DNA of 64,000 bases from Moringa oleifera. Lineage: Eukaryota > Streptophyta > Magnoliopsida > Brassicales > Moringaceae. Under the pieces are notes generated by a model. That model searched no databases. It saw only the letters and a program-made list of their open reading frames with translations, and was not told the DNA's origin. A program made the translations under genes and the position numbers. Position 1 is the stretch's first letter; the number at the start of each line of letters is the position of its first letter. This document shows, in pieces, positions 46,198-57,781 of the stretch. The stretch is taken from positions 4,154,001 to 4,218,000 of the forward strand of contig JAJFZO010000889.1 of NCBI GenBank assembly GCA_021397835.1, in the 5' to 3' direction.

Positions 46198-49100
46198 CTG
46201 TTAGGAAGAGTGGAGCCAGTTTTAAGATTGGTAATATTAAGAGGTCAAGTGGTTGATGGAGTATCTTCATTTTCCGAAACTGACCCTGTAATTTCACGAT
46301 TATTACAGGTAAAACCTGTCCATCCGTGTACTGTTGGGTTTTGTGCATTTGTGGAAATGTCGAAGCAACGGCTCTTTCACACGGTGATATATTTTTGATT
46401 TTATTTTTAATTTTAATTTTAATGTTTTAGCATTTGACGATAAAACAAATAATTAATAAAAAAATTGAAAAGAAAGGGTTAGTCTAATCAGCTTGAGGCT
46501 TTTGGTCTGGTTTAACTGTTAGGTGTCTTGGGGGATAGTCAGGAGAGGGGGACCCATCGGCAATCATGAAGAAGCTTGACAGCTGAGATAAAGGGAGGCA
46601 CACCATCATAATTGCACGCTGCTGTATGGTAACGTTAACTACTTTTCCTCCTGTCTTCTCTCCTTTTAGTATATATATAATTTTGGTTTAAGACAAATGA
46701 TTGGTTATTAGCCATGAGGTTAAGCAGAGGATTAATTGGGTCTCAAATCTTGTTTCCATGAGCAGCAGGATAAAATCCACGCCGCACAAGGAGATGTTCC
46801 ATAAAGGTGAGGGCATAGTTATCACATTCATTGGGGATTTCTTCCTCTCTCTTCTTTTTTTGTTAATTAACCTTTTGGATGCATTAGAATTAGAACCTAA
46901 TTGATACCATTTTCTTAGAATTCAGTAAACATATTAAAGAAAACCACCATGATCTTCAACCCACAACAATTTAATTAAATAATTAATTAATATATATAGT
47001 AAAGCCACTATGCTCTATTTCAAAAAGGCTTTATAAATAAAATTGTTTATAAAATTTTAATGTTCATCATAATCGGTATAGTAATTTAATTTTAAACCAT
47101 ATGAACTTTGAAAATTGAATCTTATGTGGATGATTAACAAATTAATTATAGGACATGTGGGTTTGTACCAAAAGTCGAAGCAAAGATTAGGTTTCATATT
47201 TATTGTTTATGAAGAAGTTATTACCTTCACGAGCTTACTAATGTGAATGTAGGTCTAGTTGATAATTAGAAACTCCACCGCCACGTAATTAATTAACCCA
47301 TCACAGCCTTATGGTGAAAAGGGTATCGGTGAAAGTTGAGAGAACTCACGTGACATTCATATCATCCTCCAACTTAACCATATTAAATTAATCCACTAAT
47401 TAATTCTACCATACATATGATGATTAGGTAAATATTTAACTTGTAAATATTTTAGATTATTCATATATATTATAAAGTTTCGATTAATTCATGATCTAAC
47501 TCTCACAAATTAATCTCATATTGTTAAAAATATACTGAGATAATGACCCAATTAGGGAAAGAACAAAAGAGTTACGGAGATAGTGCTTTGTTTTCGGTGA
47601 AGAAAGGGATGAGAGGAGGAGGGTAAGAGTCTTAGTCTTGAAGGGAACACTGGCCATGATAGGTTGAGGAAGCAGGAAGCAAGAAGCAGGCAGCGGCCGG
47701 CAGGTGAGTTCTCTCGTCGTCTCTTCTGAATGTAAGAACGTAGGCTGGGTGTATTCACATGGAGCCATGCACCTCGCTCGCTTTCTCATTTACATCTTGC
47801 TGGCTGCCCGTCTTCTCATGCCACCTTTACTAGATGTCATTCGTTAATTAATTTAGCTAGCCTACGAAATCACTTAATTATTATATATATGTAAAGATCT
47901 AAACCCGAATCTCACTCACTCTACCGGTAGAGAGGTTACGAGAAAGATTTATTAGTTGTTTTTTATTTTGGGATTGATCCGATTATCAATAAGCAAATTG
48001 ATGATGATGACGTTGGAAATTAACCGTAACTTTCTCGAGCACATGAGCAAGGGACACTAATATTTCTCTAAACAACAATCTAAGAATATAATTTTTTATC
48101 CTCTAATTAGACATTGTTTAATCGGATGAAATGGCATAAAAAAGTAATGCTAGAATGACTCGGAATTGAGGTTGAAGAAGATAGCACATGTGAAGGCGGC
48201 CTCGATTTTCGCTATTTGATCAAGAAAATACATATGATATCTTAGGGTTTAATATAATCTTAAGATGGGAAAGGTGTTACGGGTCAACGGCCATATTGTT
48301 AAGTAAATTGCGTAAGCTTAAGAATTTAATCGGGTATATTATATGATTGAACTGTAACATTACTTGCAAATAACCCATTTACAATGTCAAGCAAAAATCA
48401 ATTTGCAAGTCACTTAAAAACCACTCATGGCAGGAATTATATATTCTCATTAGGGTTTTGACTTGGTGCAGATTTCTCATTAGGGTTTTCAGGATCAAAT
48501 CTGTCTGGGAATCTGCATGAAGAAGAAGGCAAAAGGGTCAATAACAGTCCACAAAGCATGAGCCAATAAAGGTTGGATTATATTTGTAGGGTCTTTTAGG
48601 GGTTGAAGGACCAACTTGCATGCATGACAATAAACCCTATCAGAGTGGTGCACAAAGTCCATATTAGGTCATCAATGGTTGCTTGAATGTTGTAGTGTCT
48701 CCATAGACTTTAAGCCACTGTGTCTTATATGTGGAATCAGTGGCCAAGGTGGAGGGGTCCATATAGAACAACATCAACTCATTGATAAGAAAAGTAGTGG
48801 GCAACATTGCTTGCTTGTCTTCCTCAGAGCCCTTCTTTATGTTCCCTAAAACACTGATCCATCTTCTTCATTTGATTAATACCCTTCGGAAATGGGAGTC
48901 ATACAAAGATGACAATGTCCATATAGCTTACGATTTCCAAGTTTCCTAATAAATTCCATTTGTTCTTATTCAAGCATTGATTGATCCGGGTGGAGAGAAT
49001 TGTCCACAAATGGACAATAAGTTTAGGACTTTGTCATTCTAGCTATGCATCATTCCTTGATTTGAGACTCTAAAAAGGACTAAACAACCACTGCATGTTA

Positions 49101-51025
49101 TCCAGAAAAAATGTGGCCTATAAAGTTCTCTAGTTATGGCCAAAGCATAGCTATCAATTGGAACTCTCACGTGTACCCATTTATGCTTTGCCCACTCGAG
49201 GGAACCCAAAAGACAACAAGCAATCAAACACATTTTTCAACAGGTTTTGCTATTGAAGATCATAGTATCTCTTTGGCGAAATTTAGAAGCTACGGCAAGC
49301 AAAAACAGGCCTGAAGGCACTTCATGTGCCCTAAAGTTCATCACTGTGATACCCTAATTTGGACAGAGATTTAGGCATACGGGTGCATTTGCATAGATAT
49401 TATGTTCTTACATCATATTGACGTGTGAGACAGAGAGAGACAGAGGGAGAGATGATTGAGTGGGTGATTATGATGGTAATATAATATTGAGAGATTATAA
49501 TAACAAGGGCTTGCATGCTTAGAAGAATAAAATCATTTTGTAGGGTAGGATCTGACCTACTAATAATCTTATATTATACCCTTTTGGGTTAAAGATGGTT
49601 TACATATTTTTAAATCTAAGAGAGGTACACCATCCCATGTGCCTGATCTACCTTCTACTAATAATTTTATGATTAAGAAAATAAGTACCTTTTTTTTTTT
49701 TTCTCTAGGAGATTTGTAGGAATAATGGGTGGGTAAAGCCTACCCAAAATTGTTTCAGGATTCATTACTTCATCGCTAACAAATGAATAAAGCTAAATCT
49801 AAAGTTAATTAACTAGTTGTAAAATGGCTTAAAGAGGAAATCCATCGATTAGGTTCTTTCTATATAAAGGTATCTATTTAGACATTGAGAAGCAATCTTT
49901 CATGTTCATTGTTTACTGAATTCTTTTCTTTTCTTAACTTAAGAAATTAGAAGAGATCTACCTCAACATATGGGTCATTATGGTGATATCTATATAGTGA
50001 TATGTCATTATATCAGTGGCTCCCATCGCTGGTTAGGGTTATGGTAGTGAGTGAAAGCAGGTTAATTAATGAAATTGATTTGGAGATTAAAGATGGCTTG
50101 TTAAAGTTGATTAGTGTCCCCTCGTGTGGTGGTCATTTTTTTTTTGACGTGACATCACTTTATGTAGAGCTGAATCAAATAGAAGGAGATAAGTAAGGTG
50201 TGAAGAGGGAGAGAGAGACACGGGCATCTCATCCTACGCGTGGGCGTGATAAGGATGGAATAAAGTGGGTGTTTAGATGTGCATAGCTTTGATAGCTTTG
50301 CTTTAGAAGAGGAAAAATCCCGTGTTGTGGAAGGAATACAAAAAGAAGAAAAAGGTGAAAAAGGCTCCCAGGCAGCAACTTGGATTCTTTTAACACTTTC
50401 TTGAGCAGTTTTTTGATTCCTTTGCAGTCTGTACTTCCAACTTGCCATGCCGTGTCGTTTTCTGCTTTTGATTTGAACCACTTCTAGTGGGGAAACGACT
50501 ACTTGAGGTTAGAAATTTATACAAAATTTATAAGCCTTACATGGGTTTTCCTCCACTTATGAACTAGTAGCGTCAATCAAGATTAATTAGTGGAAGATAC
50601 CGTTGGGTTTCAAAATAGGACCACAAGCTTGTCTTCCTACAGTGACACAATCTTGCTATGAAATTGGAAGACTTTCACTTCCTTCCACACTAACTCCCGA
50701 AAGGGAAGGCTTTTATACAAGGATACCAGAAAGCTGACCCGCTCCTGGTGCCTGTGGCTAAACTTAATTGGACTAAACATCATCAAACTCACATATAAAA
50801 GAGACACACTCCGGTGTTTCTTTTAAGAACCTGACAATATGATGATAGCCTGGCTACTTGCATCCATGGTTACAATCTTACTGTAACAAAAACATTAAAC
50901 AGAGTGCTTGTACAATCTATTTGAAAACAAGCACCATATAACTTCTCTACATGACAGCAATGCAGCTTCCTATGCACAGATTCCAAATACTAAGCATCAG
51001 CAAAAACAATGTTTACTTTTTACAT

Positions 51026-51096
51026 GGTCAAAGACTCATACTCACGAACGCCTTTTCCAGGGTCAAAGACTCGTACCAAAGAACACCGCTTCCAAC
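51026..51096 (+). repeat. 35-bp imperfect direct repeat
   Basis: GGTCAAAGACTC begins at 51026 and again at 51061, each followed by TAC and then an ACG/AACACC-CCTT/GCTTCC-type segment. Two units are present. Confidence 0.65.
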
Positions 51097-51552
51097 GTAT
51101 ATCCATATGCTCTGAGAAAGTTTGGATCTCTATAACCGCAATATAACAAGAGTTTCTATCATCCTAACAACTATTCAAAATTGACATGAACCACCTGCTA
51201 ATTTCATTTGTTATGGATTTTAACCAGATTTCAGCCTTTGCCAGACTCAGGCAACTATACTATCAGCTGACCAATGACCATGGATACAAAAGGTAACTCC
51301 TTCCCTTTTAAAGGGGAGTTACTGATCTTTATTTGTTCCCTGAGAAAACAAAATGACCATCAGTTTCAGTCTTTCACCCACTAATAGACAGACTTCCCTC
51401 CAGAATCATCAAACTCTCAACCTAAAAGGCCGCCACAGCATAGCTAGGCCAGATAAAAGACCGGGTAAAAATAAACCATGAATCAACCCGGGTTAAAGTG
51501 AGGGTTCACAGAACCACATGTCGAATGCACTCAAAAACTTTTAGAGTCTGAC

Positions 51553-51634
51553 TTTTTATGCTCACTAAGTGCAATTGAAACTTTAGAGTATCTTTTTATG
51601 CTCACTATGTCAACTGAACCTTTTATGCTCACTA
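51553..51634 (+). repeat. Three copies of TTTTATGCTCACTA
   Basis: The motif occurs at 51553-51567, 51593-51607 and 51621-51634, each separated by an (A/G)TG.CAA.TGAA-like spacer. Spacing is 40 and then 28 bases. This is a small, partly decayed tandem array in the 3' flank of the CLASRP gene. Confidence 0.75.
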
Positions 51635-52014
51635 CACAACTGAAGAGCCAAGTTCATGAAAGATTAGAGAAGACTAGGGCAAACAAACTTTGACCTTTTA
51701 CACTTACATATAATGACAAGGCTTCAGATTTCTTAGAATCAAGATCCTAGTTATATCAAAACCCTCCTTTATCACACTATGGATATTGATGCAAAGGAGT
51801 TGATACAACTAAAAGAAGATCAAAGTTCAAACCACTAGAATAAGTTGATATCTATCTTCTACTTCCTACATCTTTTACATTATATGTAAGATACCCACTG
51901 ATCATTGCTGCAATATCCACTAATACCTTGAATGACCTCTTATCCTGCAAATATTAAAGCTCTAGATCAGTGTCCAGCTTATTGACCAAGTAACAACAAT
52001 TAAATCAAACACGT

Positions 52015-55000
52015 TCACCTTGGTGAGCGGGAATATGAACGAGAGCAAGTAAGAGAATGGGAAGGTGAGCAGGAGTGGGAGGTGGAGCGAGAAGGGGAGC
52101 AAGATCGGGAATGTGAACAGGAACGGGAACAGGAACGGGAACGCGAGCGCGAATGGTGCCTTCGAGAACTCCTGCTCCTACTTGGACTTCTGCTGCGACG
52201 GTATCTTCTGCAGAGGATTCATAATCACACTGAATTCAAATGGACATGCTTACATGCATCTTGATCAAATAACAATAAACATCAAGTTTTGAATGAGTAG
52301 GTAGCTACTAGAAAACACAAAGAGGCATGCCTTACAAAAAATACAGAATCACTAGAGAAGACAACATCTTCAGCTCTTCTTCTGAAGTCGCAAAAAAAAA
52401 AAAGCTCCAATTGGAGGCGAATATAAATATTAAAATAGCTTCTTGTCTGTCTAAATTATCTTCTACACTAATTATCTGGTGATTAAAATTAGACAGATGA
52501 GAAGCCATTTTAAAATAAACAGGAAGCAAGTCTTTTTTAATTAAAAAACCAATTCCCTGTCTCCAGATAATAACACATTTTCACAGAAGATATAGAAAAT
52601 GAACAATAGTAGTAAATCAATATTTTAAAAAACTTTATGCGTATCATGAGCTACCTTGGCGGAGATCGACTGTAACTCCTACTGCGGCTATGACGCCTAT
52701 ATCGACTTAATCGGCTTGTTTCAGCAAGTTTTTCCAGCCTTTGGCGCTCTTGTTCTCGTTTTTTTGCCATCTCAGCCGCAGTATCTTTCTTAACTGTGTG
52801 ATCAAATAAGTAGTATCTCAGTGTCCACAAACATGCGAGAAGAGATTATTGAATTAACTATTTCACAAGTTAATGAACATGGTTTAGGTCATACTTTGTT
52901 TATTTAATTGTCTGTTCATAATCCTTTTCAGTCGCTCCTGAGGAGTTTCTTTCTTCTCTCCTGGTGTTTGTTTTAAGGGAGCTCCAGAAGCACCTGCTTT
53001 TGTTAACTTTGCTAATGCTGAGGAAGTGCTGTCAAAAACAAAATTAAATATGTTAAACAAAAGTGAAAAGCATCAGCTCATAAGGCTAAAGAATCATAGC
53101 CAGTGAAGGTGACAAATAAAAATACACACACAGTGATACATATATATCACAATATATAAAGATTTTTCTTTTTACCAGAATTCTCGGATTGCATTTTTTC
53201 CTTCCTGGATTTTACTAGATATGGACATGTATGTACATACACACTAAGCAAATAACTTTCTAAACAAGCAGATCCATTAAACTAAATTTGGCAAAACTTA
53301 AACAAGCAGAAAGAACAAAAGCTTCAATTTGAGCACAGTAGGAATACCTTACTGCTGGTTTCAACACTTTAGTGCTCTTCTCTTTATCAAGAGATACACC
53401 AGATGCAGGATCAATATGTAATGCCTCAAGTATGCGACCAGATGATGGCCTGCAGAAAAACAAAGAGGCATTAGAATCATCTATTAGTTCTATGCAACTC
53501 GGAAGCATTTATATAAGCTCCATTTCAGGGAAAACATGCGCTTCAGAAAGGAAGCTTTCTTCCCTCTCCTTCTTGCCAGTTATGCTGATAATCATAGAAG
53601 ATCTGATCTATTCTAAACAACAAAAGTTTGCCTCAGGCAACAAAATGAGGATAAGCTGCACCACAGTTAAGACTGTCCAATCTATCTTTGCAAGAATTAA
53701 AAGGTCCAGTGCTCCGACCGGTTCAACACATCAGGCTGAGATGGAGGAGAAGGTGGCGGAGAATATCCTCCGAGCTTTGGTCCATTTCCATCGCCAGAGC
53801 TCCCAAATTCAGTAATATACTCTATTTTGGGGGTCCTTGGTTTGCTTCTATGAATATCATCAGAATGCCCTCCGCGACCATGGCGCCTCGAGTGCGATGG
53901 AGAGTATGAGCGTGATCTTGATCTGCTAACACAAATTAACATATGAAATATCTAGACAAATTTCTTCCACAACAAGCAGATTCTACATGTTGGAAAAGCA
54001 GTCATTTCAAGAAATACCTCCTTGAACGGGAATAAGCCTCATAAGTTGGACTTCTTCTAGACTCCCTGAAGACAAAGATAGAGAACATTACATGATAGTC
54101 ATGATGGTGCAAATCTACAGGAACACTACTTCATTTCATAATCTTCCAACAAAGAGATATGTAGATTGACACCTGTAGGGATCATGATAAAGTACTCGTG
54201 TTCCAGTTACCCGTGCAGCTTCTCTTTCTCTTTCCCTTTCTATTTGAGAAGCTTTTCTTCTTTCCTTGCGACTCAGCTTCCTCTACATATTCGAAATTTC
54301 AATTTGGTCACATTAAATCCAGGCATAGCTACTGATAAGCACACAAAAAGATGTCAAGCCCTGCTGAACTTACAATTGCGGGATCACCTTTGATCACTTC
54401 CTTCTGCCTTTTCTCTTCTTCTTTAGCCTTTTTATCCATATAAACAAGCCAACCATATCTTTTTACTCCAAATTCTTTTGCAATTATGCCCATTCCTTCA
54501 TCATTGCTATCATCACTGTTAAATTCATCCTCATCATCTTCATCGTCATCATCATCCTCATCCTCTGCATCTGAAAAATGTACTTCCTCTTTCCCATTAC
54601 CATCATAAGAGAACCCAACCTGTGAATACGAACCTTTACTTGCAGGAGGTTGCACCGGCTGAGGTCTAAAGATACGCATTTAAAAATAATTAGAATAACC
54701 ACCACATACAGTAACCAGTTGACATAAGCTGAGGATAAAGGATAAAAACAAAACATCTAAACATTTCTCTTGGCAATTTAACTCAAACTCGAAGGGAGAC
54801 ATAGAATCTATCACAAATCTTTAGAGAGCAGAACAGCATCTATAACATAGTTCTCATGTAGGAAAAAGAATTTATTCCATAAACAAAATCACCCTAAAGC
54901 CACTTCCACAATAACAAAAGATCAAAGCTATTATCTAACTTATTTGAATAACGGAAACAGAAATTCATCGATTTTAGGTACAGTGCACTAGGGGTGTTTG

Positions 55001-56948
55001 CAGTGCAGTTTGGCTGGTCCAGACCCTTTTGCAGCAGACCAAACCATTGATGCAATTTGGTGATTAATTCTAATCATGCGGTTTGACTTGGATGATATAA
55101 CTTGCATCAAACTGTACCACAAAATGATGTGCAGTTTGGCGTGATTTGATTTATCAATATGTTTTAAAAATAAATACCAAGCAACATCAACTTACTATGC
55201 ATTATAAAAATCCAAACACAAAGCACAATCAATTCAAGTCATGAAATTCAAAATAAGATAAATTACAAACTAATCAAAATGTCAACTTAGAAGTTCAAAG
55301 TATAAAAAGCTTAAACAAGTTACAATAAATAAAATCATATGTTCGGTGGAAAATAGGAGAAAGACAGTTGGTTAGACTTTTATTAGAAGGGGTGCTGTGT
55401 GGTTTAAAACTAACCGTTTATTTTTTCTAAAGAAACCAAACTGCATTAATGCAGTTTATAATTTTTTAAACCGTTTCAAACCATTAACTCTAAAAACCGT
55501 CCAGTTTAGTCGAGAATGGTTTGGTTTGATCGGTTTCCACAAATATACATTTCCCACATCACTCTCATAATTTGTTCTTTCAAACCTGATTATAAGTAAC
55601 ACAGAGCTCATACTTCACGGTATTACTTACTAGTCAACTGCATGCAGAGAGAAGAGAATCAACCGAACAAACTCCAAAAAAGGAAAGAAAAGCAAAACCT
55701 TTGAGACAAAAATGGTGCAACAGCCTTAGCCTCCAGCTCTTGACTTACATGTTGCAGACCCTCCTCATCAGCAACTGTTAATGCACAAATCTTTTAACTC
55801 TTAACTCAAATTAGACTTCGAAGTGGACAACCTTGGTTTTGTTAGCTTTTTCCATAAAAAGAATAGAACAGAACCAAAGAAAAATTATGCAAAATGCAGA
55901 AGAATTTAAGCACTATCAGAAAATAAAAAAGTACCGACATCCTCTACGATGATGCTTAATTAAATCCCGATAACGCTCAAAATTAACAAACTCTTCTAGT
56001 TCTTCCTCTTCTTCGGACTTTTGCTGTGGCCTAAAATTCCGGGACCCCGACTCCCGTATAAAATCGAGAAGGGCACGGCCATCAAATCTGAGCATATACA
56101 AAAAGAATCACTGACTCAATCCTACACATACAGTCCAATAACTCATAAATCAAATCAACAGCCTGGCTTACAAACTAAACAGAGGATAAAAAGAGAGAGT
56201 ACCTGTCAATCAATACATCCTGTTTCCCATTCCAAGGTATCCTACAACAGGAATTAAATGTTAAGCCAAAGTTAGATGTCAAAACAATATTCAGCAACTA
56301 TAACGTGACAATAGAAAAACAGCCTGGAATTCATGGAAGCTAAATCTACTTAAACATCAATGGAAGATAAAGGCCCAGAGATCAGCAAAATACAGTAGAA
56401 GCACACATAAAATCAACCTAACACCACAGCTCATAGCCTGAAACGTTAGACATTTGGCCTGAATATATGTGCCATGGAGCCAAACCAACTCGTTGCATAG
56501 TAACATAATTAGAATCTAAATATATGCTATTTAAACATACGCTGCCTATTAAGACTGATTCTTCACATCATCTGTGTTATTTTCAATAGGCAAGCCTTCA
56601 TTAACTATTCTGATTCCCAAAGAAAATGCCCTTAGCCAAAGAAAAGAAAACTTTTTAAAAAGGATAATAAAGAAAAGTAACAAACATCTAATAGATGAAA
56701 GAAACAAAGAAAAATAATAAATAAGCGCAGAGAGAGAAGGAGGGATCATACAGGCCTTGCTGGTCCTCAGTAGCTTGGTAAAGGCCATCGTCACGGTAGA
56801 CGCGGCAGCGAGTGCCAATAACCTGAATGGACTGCTGAGGATCGCCACGTCTCTTCGCCAAGTAAACGGCTCTCCTCTGCGCTCTCTTTCGAGCTGCGTC
56901 CATCATGTCGTGCACTTTCCTCTCCGATCTCCTCGCCTCATGCCACAT
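52015..56948 (-). CDS. CLASRP-like: CLASRP/SWAP-type splicing regulator (DRY_EERY domain, RS-rich)
   Basis: Twelve exons on the minus strand: 56948-56752, 56241-56203, 56087-55939, 55774-55699, 54665-54374, 54282-54173, 54065-54018, 53922-53719, 53449-53348, 53028-52895, 52793-52655 and 52207-52015, giving 560 residues. The N terminus MWHEARRSERKVHDMMD with IPWNGKQ...IDRFDGRALLDFI is the N-terminal domain of alternative-splicing regulators; animal CLASRP binds CLK kinases. A very acidic patch lies at about 186-208. A Lys/Glu/Arg helix and an RS domain (about 482-560) follow. The ATG at 56948 is preferred because the earlier in-frame codon is GTG. At exon 9 only the downstream of two possible donors keeps the frame. 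The expected role is nuclear pre-mRNA splicing control. Confidence 0.92.
54985..55560. mobile_element. Possible non-autonomous transposon remnant in CLASRP intron 4
   Basis: The large fourth intron contains GCACTAGGGGTGTTTGCAG at 54985, typical of hAT-like non-autonomous ends, followed by repeated GTTTGG/CCAAAC and AACCGTTT motifs. TGCAGTTTGG at 55004-55013 is matched in inverted orientation by CCAAACTGCA at 55436-55445. A clean right end with the matching terminus was not found, so it is truncated or misjudged. No coding capacity is seen. Confidence 0.4.
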
Positions 56949-57781
56949 CTTCACTCTCTCTTGGCTGAATGCTTTAACGACGAGATTCGATGATGATTTT
57001 TCCTTTCTTGCTTCTTTTTCAGCCTATCTTAAAGAGACGAAACCCTAACTCTACAAGATTGGGAGAAACTCCAGCACGAACAGCGCGAAAACTGGACTGT
57101 TAATGGTAACGCTGTATGTTTATAATAATTATTTTGTAGTTATTTCCAAAATTTCGTGGCAAATGGCGGTCGTCTACTGGATTTAGGAAAAAGTAAATAG
57201 GGCTGATTGGGCCCACAATAGAAAAACACAGGTCCATGAGTTTTATGGGGCGGTGTCCAATGGGCCCAAATGGCCCATAATAGTGAAACTCATTTGTGTT
57301 TTTTATTCTATACCTTTAGTAATACTTTTACAATAAAATTTATATCTTCGCCAAATTTGTAATTAATTTTTTAAGATTGTTTGAATTTATAATTGGCTGA
57401 AAGTCTATAATTTATTTGTAAGTTATTAAATTATATTATAATTATTGATATCTAAATTTTTGTCTCACTAATATAAAAATTATGCTATTTTAACTCCGGC
57501 AACCCCTTAAAAATCCCACCTAATTGGCAAGAAGCCTAGCATTCTTCCCCTTAATGAACTAACAGAAAATCATTACAGAAACCAGTGGATTCGTATGAAG
57601 GTTCAAGAGACACCAAAGGAAACTAAAAAGGGTCCATTGTGGCCGAATCCCCGTGTATAACTTCTGGTCCTCCAATTTGCCAATATCTGCAACTGGCTGA
57701 ACAACCACGCCACCATATTATAAGCCGTGGATAGGTTTTATTAAATATAAATGTAAAAGACTAAGTTACGATTTTGTTGTT
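56949..57781. other. Spacer between the CLASRP start and the DCL gene end
   Basis: Both genes are on the minus strand, so this 833-base spacer holds the CLASRP promoter and the DCL 3' flank. Site II motifs are listed separately. The remainder is AT-rich without a recognisable gene. Confidence 0.55.
57208..57277 (-). promoter_or_regulatory. Site II (TGGGCC) cluster in the CLASRP promoter
   Basis: TGGGCCC lies at 57208-57214 and TGGGCCCAAATGGCCCA at 57261-57277, about 260-330 bases upstream of the ATG. Several TGGGCY cores in both orientations are the usual TCP-factor sites in promoters of constitutively expressed plant genes for RNA and protein synthesis. This fits a splicing regulator. Confidence 0.6.

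Larger units (their letters stand above)
46198..52014. other. 5.8-kb intergenic stretch, no supported gene
   Basis: No conserved frame was recognised. The best open frames are short: 47496-47642 (minus, from an internal ATG, MASVPFKTK...), 49111-49314 (plus, ATG, 67 codons) and 50908-51135 (plus). A search by eye for common plant miRNA sequences (156, 159, 160, 164-169, 171, 172, 319, 390, 396 and others) found none. The portion 50500-52014 likely includes the 3' flank of the CLASRP gene and carries two small repeats listed separately. A non-coding RNA gene cannot be excluded. Confidence 0.45.

Noticed and set aside
45908..46348. 146-codon minus-strand frame overlapping the SMI1/KNR4-like start
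   Set aside because: It runs across the leader and TATA region of that gene and has no recognisable domain.
48000..50500. Plant miRNA precursors
   Set aside because: No known conserved miRNA sequence or obvious long hairpin was seen by eye; a folding search would be needed to exclude novel ones.
52065..52292. Plus-strand open frames with GN/ER repeats
   Set aside because: They are antisense shadows of the RS-coding last exon of the CLASRP gene.
53348..53355. Upstream GTAAGG donor in CLASRP exon 9
   Set aside because: Using it puts the next exon in a frame that stops; the GTATTC donor three codon-positions later keeps the conserved frame.
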